From positions 6,018,910 through 6,082,909 of the forward strand of contig OY811979.1 in the NCBI GenBank assembly GCA_963681505.1: a stretch of 64,000 nt of DNA, in the 5' to 3' direction. This DNA is from Eunapius fragilis (taxonomy: Eukaryota; Porifera; Demospongiae; Spongillida; Spongillidae). The translations under genes and the position numbers were made by a program. Numbering within the stretch: position 1 is the first letter of the stretch; every line of letters begins with the position of its first letter. The notes beneath the pieces are model-generated. The model ran no database searches, had not been told where the DNA came from, and saw only the letters and a list, made by a program, of their open reading frames with translations. Positions 32,221 through 44,300 of this stretch are shown piece after piece.

Positions 32221-34139
32221 ATTTGCACATATCTCATTTTCGGTTTTGAAGCAGCATTAAATATATGATGCAAAATGTGGAAAGTTAGGTTGGGTTTGCA
32301 TCCCTTTGGTGGTAGAGCTGGGGAGCTGAAGCTCAGCATAGACTCTCTAGACTTGCAGGTAGACTAGCCAATTGACTAGGACAGCCTAAGTCTATCACAA
32401 CAAACCAGATCTATGGTAGATTGAACTTGACCCTGATCAGAGCCAACTCCAGGGCCATTGTATGACCTTGTTGTGTGTATTACATGAATGCATTTCATGT
32501 TTTATTAATAATAATAAAAATAAGATGAACTATGAGTTAATGTAAATCTCTTTTGCCATTTTATATGAAAGAAGAATAAATGTGACTATCACAATATACT
32601 TTCTAAGGCAGTAGGTCGCATACAAGGCTTGAAACCTGTTGTGCCTGAGCTCCGGTTAACTGATCGAGAGAATTAAACAGTTGCCTAAACCAGTTCTATT
32701 TAGCTAAACAACCGCTTCAATCGGTTGTTAAAATTTTAAGCAATCAATTCTTTAAATTTTTTTTAATTTAATGACCTAGCTCTTACAGCCGGTCAGGTTT
32801 CAAGCTTAGTCGCATGTTGCATGTGCATTGTCATGTGCATGTGACATGCTTTGTACATGGTTCTGTGTAGTAACGTTGCTGATATTAATGGTTGAAAGTT
32901 GGATCAGTAATTATGCACACACACTCACCCCCAAACGAGGATCCTGCACTGACAGGCATAGATTACAAGATTTCATGTTATTACTATATTAAACTTTATA
33001 CGTGGGGTCGAGGCAGCGAAAAGGGACCTATAGCATATATTATTTCAAGCTTTCAAATTATTTCATATTCAAAGAGACACCTATATCCTCTACAAATTCT
33101 TTTTTACGCACTGGAAATTAGTCTGTCCAGAATGGAGTTACAGGGTTCTGATTTTTTAATTACGCGTACATTATTATTGCACCCGTGGACTTGATGCTCC
33201 TTCCAGGAAACTTTTATAACATGTCCATTTTCGCTGCCTCGACCTCATACATTGTTCCACTCATTTTTAAAATGTATGCAGCAGTGTGTGGGAGTGCAAC
33301 ATACCTACCTTTATTGTGTTAAGTGACCACTAGATTCTGTTCTACCACAGACTCCTAGATAGTACTTGCGAAAGATTGAAGGCACCGGGCCATTATAACA
33401 GTTCTTGCTTTCTGGATCGTTTGCGAAACCGTTCTTGTCACGCCGTCCCCTTCTTTCTTTCATGCGCTTCCACGAAATTAAAACGCCACACTCTGCACAT
33501 TCAAAGCAATATCTTGCGACTCGTCTGCATGCTTCATTTACTATGCACCCTCTTTTGTTATAATAGTGGTGCATGATACCTTTGTACGTCACTATAGATA
33601 TCTAACAACAAGGGGTGCATAGTACCTTTTGCATATGACATATCCTTTGCTACTGTTAATGATGTACTTAAAACAAGCTAGAAAAATATATAAAAGTTAT
33701 AATACGAAATATATATACTATATGTCCGATCGAATGAGGGTAACGAGTATGCATTAAAATATTTGCTGTCTTAGCTTTCTAAGCGTATGCAGTTTCCCTA
33801 ATGATATATTCGCCGTCGGAATATATATCCTTACTAAAATTCATAGAGGCCACATATGCTATCTGCTAACCGTTAATTACTTCGACATCTCAAATAATGG
33901 TATCGCTATCATTACATAAGCAGAAGGGATGTGCCTGTTTACTGTGTGTCGTGCGCTAACGGTAATAAATTAAGCTTTACCTAACAACTGAAATCTGTAT
34001 TCATGAAGAGTTATTACGTTGTATAGGTAATCGCCTAATACGCGCGTTTGCTAAATAGAAGCCGCGGTTCGATCGGTGTTTGTTAATCGTATTCACGACA
34101 CATAAAGATCCACGCCAGTTGGAGTGTGTGTGTACGTGC

Positions 34140-34345
34140 GTGGAGACTTCTTATGCCTCCAATTGTGTTCTCTGCCCTGATAGTGCCCTTGACCCTCTTG
34201 GCCATCATGCTGCAACTTGCAAACGTGGTGGTGATGCTGTCCTCAGGCACAACAAATTAAGGGACATTCTGGTTGTCAGGCCCACATTCATGTTCAAGTT
34301 GAGGCTGGTTCTGGTCTTAGCCACGATCATTCCAATTCTCGGCCT
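34140..34345 (+). pseudogene. Fragment of a mobile-element ORF (LDPLGHHAATCKRGGD motif)
   Basis: The translation has CVLCPDSALDPLGHHAATCK followed by RGGDAVLRHNKLRD. This Cys/His motif is familiar from repeated reverse-transcriptase-bearing ORFs of corals and other invertebrates (from memory). The fragment interrupts the microsatellite in the right arm of the foldback element. No complete gene remains. Confidence 0.45.
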
Positions 34346-34485
34346 GCAGACATCGTCTGCTTGCATGTGTGTATGCGTGCGGTGTGTGTGTGTGTGTGCG
34401 TGTGTGTATGCGTGCGCGCGCTTCTCTGCTCTAAGTTTTTATGAGGCCGAGGGAAGGTAAATTTCATTGGCCAAGCTCACCCAAA

Positions 34486-34946
34486 TGGACAAACAAGAGT
34501 GCCATTAATAGAGAAATCGAAATGGCGGAAAGGCACACAGACCTACACGGACCATGCAAAACAATCGTGTTCTAAGTATTTGATAATTAAGAATTTGAAA
34601 TGGCCGAAAAATACACGGACCGTTATGTTCTGATAGCTCAGCTCTTTCTGACACATTACAGTAGTGGTCAAAATAAACTTGACGTTTTTTGTAATGCCAT
34701 TACAGTTGCACGGTCATTTAAAAAGACCGCACGCTAGTCCAACTGAACTGTACACGGGCACCTGTAGTTTACACCTAATTAACAAGTTCTTTGATCGCCA
34801 TTCACGAACACCGTTTGCTAGAATGTTGTCTCCGTTCGCGAGCACATTTCTACATGCGCATTTAGAAGCTTAACGCTGCGCTGATGTTTGCCCTCACCCA
34901 CTCTAATCGCTTCCCTTTATTAGCTTCCTGGATCATTTGGCAGTAA
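34486..34946. other. Non-coding stretch with ACACGGACC repeats
   Basis: It contains GGCGGAAAGGCACACAGACC and a second ACACGGACC at about 34611, related to motifs near 29915-29950. No gene recognised. Confidence 0.4.
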
Positions 34947-35270
34947 GGGGGCTTGTCCAAACTATGTTTGGAAAAATTAGCGTCATTGTGACGTTAACAT
35001 ATTAACCCCCCCCCCCCCCCTCTTAGCGTCATAGCGTTTTTGTTAGATTAGTAGCATGAAACATTACTCAATGTGCAGTGTAGTCTGAATAGACGTAACT
35101 GCTGCAACTGGAGTCAACGCTGCAGCTAACTAGATGTTCCGTATTATAAAACAATACTTGCGGACAATAAAGTTTTTCTTAACGTCACGGCCTCCCCCCC
35201 CCCCCCCCCCCCCCCCCTCCTAACGTCACAATGACGCTAATTTTTCCAAATATAGTTTGGACAAGCCCCC
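34947..35270. mobile_element. 324-bp MITE with about 50-bp TIRs and TAA target duplication
   Basis: Left end GGGGGCTTGTCCAAACTATG and right end GTTTGGACAAGCCCCC belong to inverted repeats of about 50 bp, which continue through AATTAGCGTCATTGTGACGT. The element is flanked by TAA on both sides (34944-34946 and 35271-35273). The 3-bp TAA duplication and G-rich ends fit PIF/Harbinger (inference). Two poly(C) runs lie inside. There is no coding capacity. Confidence 0.88.
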
Positions 35271-35337
35271 TAAGTGCTACTGCGGAATGAATGTCCATCC
35301 AAGTGCCTGTCTGCAGCAAAGGACGGTACGTATAGAG

Positions 35338-35460
35338 CTAGTGTCTCTTGGAACGAAAGAGACGATGGAACTGAAGTGCTAATGTCTCGTTGTCCTCTCT
35401 CATCTGCTGTTCGACGATTGCTTTAATGGCTTTCGTGACTGCTTCCTTGTTTTCGACCGA
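35338..35460 (-). CDS. Possible terminal exon, charged helical C-terminus
   Basis: On the minus strand, unique sequence between the minisatellite and a stop at 35338 encodes about 39 residues (VENKEAVTKAIKAIVEQQMR, then DNETLALQFHRLFRSKRH). It is strongly helical and charged. Every minisatellite unit ends in CCCCTCCAG, a good 3' splice acceptor, so the adjoining unit could serve as the exon's acceptor. The gene it belongs to is unknown. It could be an alternative 3' end of the Ig/Fn3 gene upstream on the same strand, or just an open frame. Confidence 0.35.
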   Translation of the reverse strand, partial: SVENKEAVTKAIKAIVEQQMREDNETLALQFHRLFRSKRH

Positions 35461-38044
35461 TGGGAGGAGGACTGGAGGGGCATGTGGGAGGGGGAGGAGG
35501 ACTGGAGGGGTATGTGGGAGGGGAGGAGGACTGGAGGGGCATGTGGGAGGGGGAGGAGGACTGGAGGGGCATGTGAGAGGGGAGGAGGACTGGAGGGGCA
35601 TGTGGGAGGGGGAGGAGGACTGGAGGGGTATGTGGGAGGGGGAGGAGGACTGGAGGGGCATGTGAGAGGGGAGGAGGACTGGAGGGGTATGTGGGAGGGG
35701 GAGGAGGACTGGAGGGGCATGTGGGAGGGGAGGAGGACTGGAGGGGCATGTGGGAGGTGGAGGAGGACTGGAGGGGCATGTGGGAGGGGGAGGAGGACTG
35801 GAGGGGCATGTGGGAGGGGGAGGAGGACTGGAGGGGCATGTGGGAGGGGGAGGAGGACTGGAGGGGCATGTGAGAGGGGAGGAGGACTGGAGGGGCATGT
35901 GGGAGGGGGAGGAGGACTGGAGGGGTATGTGGGAGGGGGAGGAGGACTGGAGGGGCATGTGAGAGGGGAGGAGGACTGGAGGGGTATGTGGGAGGGGGAG
36001 GAGGACTGGAGGGGCATGTGGGAGGGGAGGAGGACTGGAGGGGCATGTGGGAGGTGGAGGAGGACTGGAGGGGCATGTGGGAGGGGGAGGAGGACTGGAG
36101 GGGCATGTGGGAGGGGGAGGAGGACTGGAGGGGCATGTGGGAGGGGAGGAGGACTGGAGGGGCATGTGGGAGGGGGAGGAGGACTGGAGGGGCATGTGGG
36201 AGGGGGAGGAGGACTGGAGGGGCATGTGAGAGGGGGAGGAGGACTGGAGGGGCATGTGGGAGGGGGAGGAGGACTGGAGGGGCATGTGGGAGGGGAGGAG
36301 GACTGGAGGGGCATGTGGGAGGGGGAGGAGGACTGGAGGGGCATGTGGGAGGGGGAGGAAAACTGGAGGAGCATGTGGGAGGGGGAGGAGGACTGGAGGG
36401 GCATGTGGGAGGGGAGGAGGACTGGAGGGGCATGTGGGAGGGGAGGAGGACTGGAGGGGCATGTGGGAGGGGGAGGAGGACTGGAGAGGCATGTGGGAGG
36501 GGGAGGAGGACTGGAGGGGCATGTGGGAGGGGAGGAGGACTGGAGGGGCATGTGGGAGGGGGAGGAGGACTGGAGGGGCATGTGGGAGGTGGAGGAGGAC
36601 TGGAGGGGCATGTGGGAGGAGGAGGAGGACTGGAGGGGCATGTGGGAGGGGAGGAGGACTGGAGGGGCATGTGGGAGGGGGAGGAGGACTGGAGGGGCAT
36701 GTGGGAGGTGGAGGAGGACTGGAGGGGCATGTGGGAGGGGAGGAGGACTGGAGGGGCATGTGGGAGGGGGAGGAGGACTGGAGGGGCATGTGGGAGGGGA
36801 GGAGGACTGGAGGGGCATGTGGGAGGGGAGGAGGACTGGAGGGGCATGTGGGAGGGGAGGAGGACTGGAGGGGCATGTGGGAGGGGGAGGAGGACTGGAG
36901 GGGCATGTGGGAGGGGGAGGAGGACTGAAGGGGCATGTGGGAGGGGGAGGAGGACTGGAGGGGCATGTGGGAGGGGGAGGAGGACTGGAGGGGCATGTGG
37001 GAGGGGGAGGAGGACTGAAGGGGCATGTGGGAGGTGGAGGAGGACTGGAGGGGCATGTGGGAGGGGAGGAGGACTGGAGGGGCATGTGGGAGGGGTGGAG
37101 GACTGGAGGGGCATGTGGGAGGGGGAGGAGGACTGGAGGGGCATGTGGGAGGGGGAGGAGGACTGGAGGGGCATGTGGGAGGGGGAGGAGGACTGGAGGG
37201 GCATGTGGGAGGGGTGGAGGACTGGAGGGGCATGTGGGAGGGGGAGGAGGACTGGAGGGGCATGTGGGAGGGGGAGGAGGACTGGAGGGGCATGTGGGAG
37301 GGGGAAAAGGACTGGAGGAGCATGTGGGAGGGGGAGGAGGACTGGAGGGGCATGTGGGAGGGGGAGGAGGACTGGAGGGGCATGTGGGAGGGGTGGAGGA
37401 CTGGAGGGGCATGTGGGAGGGGGAGGAGGACTGGAGGGGCATGTGGGAGGGGGAGGAGGACTGGAGGGGCATGTGGGAGGGGTGGAGGACTGGAGGGGCA
37501 TGTGGGAGGGGGAGGAGGACTGGAGAGGCATGTGGGAGGGGGAGGAGGACTGGAGGGGCATGTGGGAGGGGAGGAGGACTGGAGGGGCATGTGGGAGGGG
37601 GAGGAGGACTGGAGAGGCATGTGGGAGGGGGAGGAGGACTGGAGGGGCATGTGGGAGGGGGAGGAGGACTGGAGGAGCATGTGGGAGGGGAGGAGGACTG
37701 GAGGGGCATGTGGGAGGGGAGGAGGACTGGAGGGGCATGTGGGAGGGGGAGGAGGACTGGAGGAGCATGTGGGAGGGGGAGGAGGACTGGAGGGGAGGAG
37801 GACTGAAGGGGAGGAGGACTGGAGGGGCATGTGGGAGGGGAGGAGGACTGGAGGGGCATGTGGGAGGGGGAGGAGGACTGGAGGAGCATGTGGGAGGGGA
37901 GGAGGACTGGAGGGGCATGTGGGAGGGGAGGAGGACTGGAGGGGCATGTGGGAGGGGAGGAGGACTGAAGGGGAGGAGGACAGGAGGGGCATGTGGGAGG
38001 GGAGGAGGACTGAAGGGGCGTGTGGAAGGAGCAGGACTGGAAGG
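35461..38044. repeat. Minisatellite, 29/30-bp unit, about 87 copies
   Basis: The unit is GGAGGACTGGAGGGGCATGT followed by GGGAGGGG(G)A. Lengths alternate between 29 and 30 bp depending on one G. Variants (GTATGTGGG, GTGAGAGG, GGTGGAGG, GGAGGAGCATG) mark sub-blocks, and a roughly 297-bp higher-order block is repeated at about 35691 and 35988. The array is strongly G-rich on the plus strand. Because no unit contains a stop, all long open frames here are artefacts of the repeat. Confidence 0.98.
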
Positions 38045-38284
38045 GAATTGACTGCACAAAGAGTGTGCCACACACACTCAGATGAACCACTCTTGCTGAC
38101 CTTCATGTAGAGATGGTTCTATACACTGTGACACTTTATAGAATATCATATTATGATGCTCTAAGCTCTGCTTTATAAAATGTCGCAAAATCTTCTAGTT
38201 ATAAAACAAAACAGCTTGTATTGTCTATACGTATATGCCTCTGCTAATAGGGCAACAATACATTTTGCTCTTTAGCTGTGAACT

Positions 38285-38352
38285 TCATATCCACAGCTTC
38301 ACAATGGCTGCAACTGCCAAGGCTCCAAGCAGCAATGATCCACTTACAGCCA
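38285..38352 (-). CDS. Terminal exon with transmembrane segment
   Basis: The acceptor CCCCCACAG is preceded by a pyrimidine-rich tract. The exon encodes VAVSGSLLLGALAVAAIV followed by KLWI and a stop. This is a clear membrane helix with a very short cytoplasmic end. The phase matches the upstream microexon. Confidence 0.72.
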
Positions 38353-41300
38353 CTGTGGGGGAGGGAATGGGGAGGAGGATTATGTCGTGTGGGAAGAGGA
38401 TGGAATGGGGAGGAGGATGTCGGGAACAGTTATTATGAAGCAGGATATAGATGTCTTCAAGGAGTATCTCTAATAACATGCCAGCATGTTCTAATCACTT
38501 CTGACATAGTATAAGTGTGCACCCTTAGATTACTATATTGCAGTTGTAGATTACTAACTCACCTGTAGATCTTGCATTGCCTGAGAACAATAATAGACAT
38601 GTTAAAGTTGGCACATGGTTGAGTGCAATGTGTGTGCATAGCATGCCAAATAAATATGACGTGAACATTTCATTTACTTGTATTTAGATGGATGAACATT
38701 TTAAAAATGGACCAGAGCTATAGATATGTATTGGGTTTGGGGGTAATTAACTGATGTGCCACTGGGAATTAATAACTTCAACAACTAACAGTCGGGCTTT
38801 TTCTAACTCATTGTAAGATAATAGCTGTACACATTGTATGGATAGAATCATTACTTCAATGATTGGTGTAGTTATTCCATCAATGGTGCATGTAACAGCG
38901 GCTGATGATTGAAACAGCCTCTTATTTTGTTTGCCTTCTCATACAAATCCATTTTGTGCGGAATAATATGCAGACTTAACTAATCAATACAATAACCTTT
39001 TAAAAAATGTCCTCAGGTTACAATATGGTAGTTATGTCATTAAGTTTAGATTACTATATCGCAGTCATAGATTACTAACTCACCATTTGTTGTTATTGGT
39101 ACACTAGGACCTGGAAAAACGGTAAGAGACATGTGACGAGTGGTCGTAACAATAGTTGTTTATTGAACTGACAACATACCCTCCATACAGCCTAACTTAT
39201 GGACCCCTACATACAGCCTAACCGATGGACCCCTACATACAGCCTAACTGATGGACCCCTACATACAGCCTAACTGATGGACCCCTACATGCAGCCTAAC
39301 TGATGGACCCCTACATACCGCCCAACTGATGGACTCCCTACATACAGCCTAGCTGATGGACCCCTACATGCAGCCTAACTGATGGACCCCTACATGCAGC
39401 CTAACTGATGGACCCCTACATACAGCCTAACTGTTGGACCCCTACATACAGCCTAACTGTTGGACCCCTACATACCGCCTAACTGATGGACCCCCTACAT
39501 ACAGCCTAGCTGATGGACCCCTACATACAGCCTAGCTGATGGACCCCCTACATGCAACCTAACTGATGGACCCCTACATACAGCCTAACTGATGGACCCC
39601 TACATACAGCCTAACTGATGGATCTATTACGGTTATTGCATGGTCAGGCAAATATTCACTAAGAAAACATGGGAATGGTGTGTAAATACACAATTGTACA
39701 CAAACCCATACATTTAACAATCTGCAAGGTAGTTTGTCTCCCAGCACAGTTGATGGCCGTCACAGTGATAGAGTAGTCCCCAGGTTTGATGACGCTGATA
39801 TTGGCATTTGGAATGGTGTATGCAACTAAGCTTCCACTGGGTAAGGCCGACACGTTGACTGCATATGAGGCTGTTCCACTAGTGGCATTAATCATGTAGC
39901 TCGTAGGGATGCCACCAACGGGTGAAGGATCCACTTGTATGGTTGCTGATTTTATTATGTTGCCTGTACACACTAGAGTCACTATCACATTAGGAGCAGC
40001 TGGAGGGGCTGAGGAAGATTGGCTACTTCACAACACCAGCAGTTAGCATAGCCATAAACAACTTTCAAAGTTTGGGGGGGGGGTGCAGGAGGGTGTGTTC
40101 CCCTTATACCCACAGGGACGGGGTTTGGGGGAGTACCGGATGGGGTCTGGAGTGAAACCCCAGCCACTTTAATTTTTCCGTATTTGTTGCTAGCAAAAAC
40201 TGAATATGAAATGCAGGAATATTTATAAGTGATTCGGCCATGCATATATAGCAACGATCCACCAGTGCATGCTAATACAATGATACAAATATGTGCCGAT
40301 ATAAATGGGGAATATTTCATGAACGCATACGTTGATGTGAACTTTACGTGTGTAGTACCCACCAAGGAAATGGTCACAACCAAAGTCATAAGAGCAGCAA
40401 CAGATTCAACTGATTTTGCATGCACATACATCAATATATATACACAGCCGATTGTCTAATTAACTAACTAATTATTACCAATTGGTCATGTCACTACACT
40501 ACTCCCCCTCTTGAAAGAGTGGTCCCTCACTCCCAGTCATTCAATGATTTCAGCAGTGTCCATGTTGTCTGGTAGTACCAGAGGGTTTCCATAGCGTACA
40601 GGCGGTTTGCTTATCCTGCTAGAGCGTCGCAGTACAGGAGCCTCCTCTGCTACAGGAGGAAGGACTTGGATTGGAGGAAGAACTTGGGGTACAATTGCTG
40701 GGTGCTCCATCTCAGGAACTGGATGATTTAGTCGGTCCTGTGGCAGTCCCTCCAATGTAGGGGTTTGATGATCAGCACCCACAAGTGGCAGATCCGGCAT
40801 TCTGTGAACAATGATATCATCATCACCCAGCTCTTCTATAGTATTTTGTGCCGGTGCAGGCTTTAACCGATTAAAGTGCACCACTTTACGTTTTCTGGGA
40901 TTATCGCAGTCCGCAATCCTATAGATGGAAGGTCCGAGGACTTTGACCACTTTAAAAGGCCCCTGCCAAGGTCTGTGGAGCTTATTTGAAAGGCCCCTGC
41001 GAACTGCTGGATTGTGGAGAAAAACGAGATCATCAATACAGTATGGATCCCCCTTGATATCCATATCATAAGATTCCTTCTGACGTCCTCGTTGCACTTC
41101 CATATGTTGACGGACCCGCTCATAGGCTAACTGCAGTCGGTTCTTGAGCACATCAGCATACCGAATGGGGTCCTCAGTGCTGGCTGGGATGGAGAACAAT
41201 ACATCCTCAGGCAAGCGGGCATCACGACCCAACATCAGCTCAAAGGGAGTGGCCCCAGTGGTTGCATGACAGCTTGTGCGATATGCAAATAACAGGGTAG

Positions 41301-44300
41301 GGAGGAGGAGGTCCCAATCATGCTCATCATCCCTTACAGCCATACTTAACATGTCTAACAAAGTTCTGTTAAACCTTTCGACAAGTCCATCACTCTGGGG
41401 ATGATAAGGGGTTGTCCGAGTCTTTTTAACACCCAACAACTGGCATATTTCCTTTAGAACTTTGGCTTCAAAGTTTCTCCCTTGGTCCGTGTGCAGGGAA
41501 TCTGGAACCCCAAACCTGCATACAAATTCATTCACAAACACTTTAGCAATGGTTAATGCCTCAGTATCCTTCAACGGAAAAGCTTCTTTCCATTTGGTGA
41601 AGTATTCACCAATCACCAATATATACTTGTTACCCCTTGGTGTTTCTGGAAGCGGGCCAAGGATGTCCATGGCAACCCTCTGCATGGGTCTCTGTGTTTG
41701 ACAAATTTCCATTGGAGCTCTAGCCTTGTGACTGGGAGATTTCCTAGAGTTACAAACAGCACAATTCCTACACCATTTTTCCACCTCTTTCCTCTGACCT
41801 GGCCAATAAAAGCGTGCCCGAACCTTCTCTAAGGTTTTCAGCTCCCCCATGTGCCCACCAATTACAGTATTGTGGAGGCCTTCCAATACCCCCTTCACCA
41901 ATTTTGCAGGCAGGACTAGTTGAAGGTGTCTACGAGTACCACCCCCTGGTATGTCCTCCCAACAACGATACAACACCCCATGCTGCAATGTCAAATACCG
42001 TCTCTGTACCCACAGGGATTCAAGTCTCCAGGAAGCGTCCTTGGGGCATCCTCTAGGTGTGGTGTCAGTTCTCAGCCAGTGGACCATCTGATTTATGTCT
42101 GGATCAGCCTTCTAAAGAGATTTGATCTCCTCTTCCGTCCATGTTGGCAGCAATAAGTGTGATACCGCATTACAACCGGAAGTGTTGGCTTCTTGCTCTT
42201 CCTCTACTTCCCATCCACACTGCTGGCACCCACCCCGAGATAACGCATCAGCATTAGTATGCTGCTTACCTTGACGATGCAGAACGCTGTAGTCATACTC
42301 TGCCAACAACTCCAACCAACGAGCAACTTGTCCCTCAGGCTCCTTAAAATTATGTAGCCATTGTAGGCAGTGGTGGTCTGTGCGTAGTGTAAAATTTCTT
42401 CCATAGAGATATGGCCGAAAATGCTGAGCAGCCCATACTAGAGCCAACAATTCCCGCCTAGTGGCGCAATACTTCTTTTCCGTTCTGCTCAGAGCTCTGC
42501 TAGCATATGCCACCACTCTCTCTTCCCCATCAACAGTTTGAGCAAGTACAGCACCCAACCCGTCCCCACTGGCATCTGTATCTAGTACAAAGTGCAAACT
42601 GAAATCAGGTAAGGCAAGTATAGGGGAGGATACAAGGCGTTTCTTCAGATCAAAGAAAGCATCATTGCATTCCTTTGTCCACATCCACTTCCTTCCTTTC
42701 TGTGTCAAAGCATGCAAGGGGCTTGCTACGTGGGCAAAGTCTTTTACAAAACGTCTATAGTACGACGAGAGACCAAGAAAACTTTGGAGTTCTTTTGAAT
42801 TTTGTGGTACTGGCCAGTTGGAAACACATGCAACTTTCTGCGGGTCAGTACGTATGCCCTCCCCGGATATGACATGGCCCAGGTACTGCACACTAGTTTG
42901 CAACAAATGACACTTACTAGGCCGGACCTTTAACCCCGCACCCTTCAGACGTTCCAGGACTTCCTTCAATTGCTCGATGTGTTTTTCGACTGTCCTGCTA
43001 AAAATAATAATGTCATCAAGATAAACTAGGCAAGTTACCCAGTGAAGGCCAGCAAGCACTCGCTCCATGAGCCTCTGAAACGTGGCGGGCGCATTACACA
43101 AGCCAAAAGGCATGACACGAAATTGGAAGAGTCCAAATGGGGTTACAAATGCAGTCTTCTCTCTATCCTTACTATCAACTTCTACTTGCCAATAGCCACT
43201 AGCCAGATCAAGAGTTGAGAAGTAACGGGCACCCCCTAAAGCATCAAGCGTGTCATCTATCCTAGGGAGTGGCTGGGCATCCTTACGCGTGCAATCATTA
43301 AGACGACGAAAATCTACACAAAATCTAGTTGTGCCATCTTTTTTCCTTACCAAGACAATGGGTGATGCCCATGGCCCACAACTAGGCTCAATGATACCTC
43401 GAGAAAGCATGTCATCTAGTAACCCACGTACCTCTTGCTGCTGATGAAAGGGTAGCCTCCGTGCACGCTGGCAGACTGGTTGTGTATCCCCTGTGTTGAT
43501 TTTATGGGATGTCAATCGGGTACGCCCAAGGTCACTGTCATCCGACGCGATGACGTCTTGGAACTGCCAGAGCAAGGCAGTCACTTTCTCTCGAACCTCA
43601 GGAGCCAGGCCGTCTGTCATCTGCTCTATACAATGCTTAACAGACTGGGTGGATTGCTTACAAGCAGGGTATTGTACTGATGCACAATCAGCACTATCAT
43701 CAATAGGTTTTAACATACCCATTATCTCATCCTTGTGCACTGTAATCGGTGCGAAGCCAGGGTTAAGAACTTGGACCATTGTGTGACTAGCAGCAGCATC
43801 CATGATGGAGTAAGCAACCAAGAGGCCATGCTGATCCATAAACCGTCCCACTGGTTCCACCAGGAGGGCACCGGAGCTGCTGGTGCAATGACCTGCATGC
43901 CGTGACACCTTTGCAGGAAGGCACATTTGACAATAAGGAGGGACATTTATGGTTTCAGACAACGTCACAAAACAAACTGGGGAACTTTGAACACCACTTC
44001 GCATAGGTGACAAGAATTGCACAGGACCTTCTTTTGTGAGCAAAATTTGTTGTTGAAGGTCAACGATACAACCATGCTTAATCAAAAAATCCGCCCCAAG
44101 AAGGCACTCCTGGTTTAAATTCTTTGCTATCAAAACTGGATGATCTTTGGCTGATACCCCGACCTTTATGCTCAATTTACACTGCCCAATAATGTCCAAC
44201 TTCTCCCCATTTGCTGCTACTACCGAATTCGCAGGTACCTGCGTTGTAAGTGAATTTCCAGATGGTACCATTCTAATAACATCCTCCCTCACTAACGTCA

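Larger units (their letters stand above)
31365..33344. other. Interior of the foldback element, no gene recognised
   Basis: AT-rich non-coding DNA. It contains the purine repeat at 31695-31852 and the 43-bp duplication at about 32133-32220. Short open frames here lack homology or codon character that I can support. Confidence 0.45.
30338..34485. mobile_element. Large foldback-type element with about 1-kb imperfect inverted repeats
   Basis: The left arm (about 30338-31360) and right arm (about 33345-34485) are reverse complements over most of their length. Shared blocks include GGTATCGCTATCATTACATAAG, TAACGGTTAGCAGA, GGTGCATAGTA, GATCGGACATA and GAAAGATTGAAGGCACCGGG. Each arm has a CA/GT microsatellite at the same place. 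The arms are interrupted by small insertions, one carrying a coding fragment (34140-34345). The interior (31365-33340) holds a purine-rich repeat, a 43-bp tandem duplication and no gene I can recognise. Confidence 0.75.

Noticed and set aside
35338-38110. Very long open frames (up to 922 codons) in all frames across 35.3-38.1 kb
   Set aside because: The 29/30-bp unit lacks stop codons in any frame, so open frames arise automatically. Composition is pure repeat.
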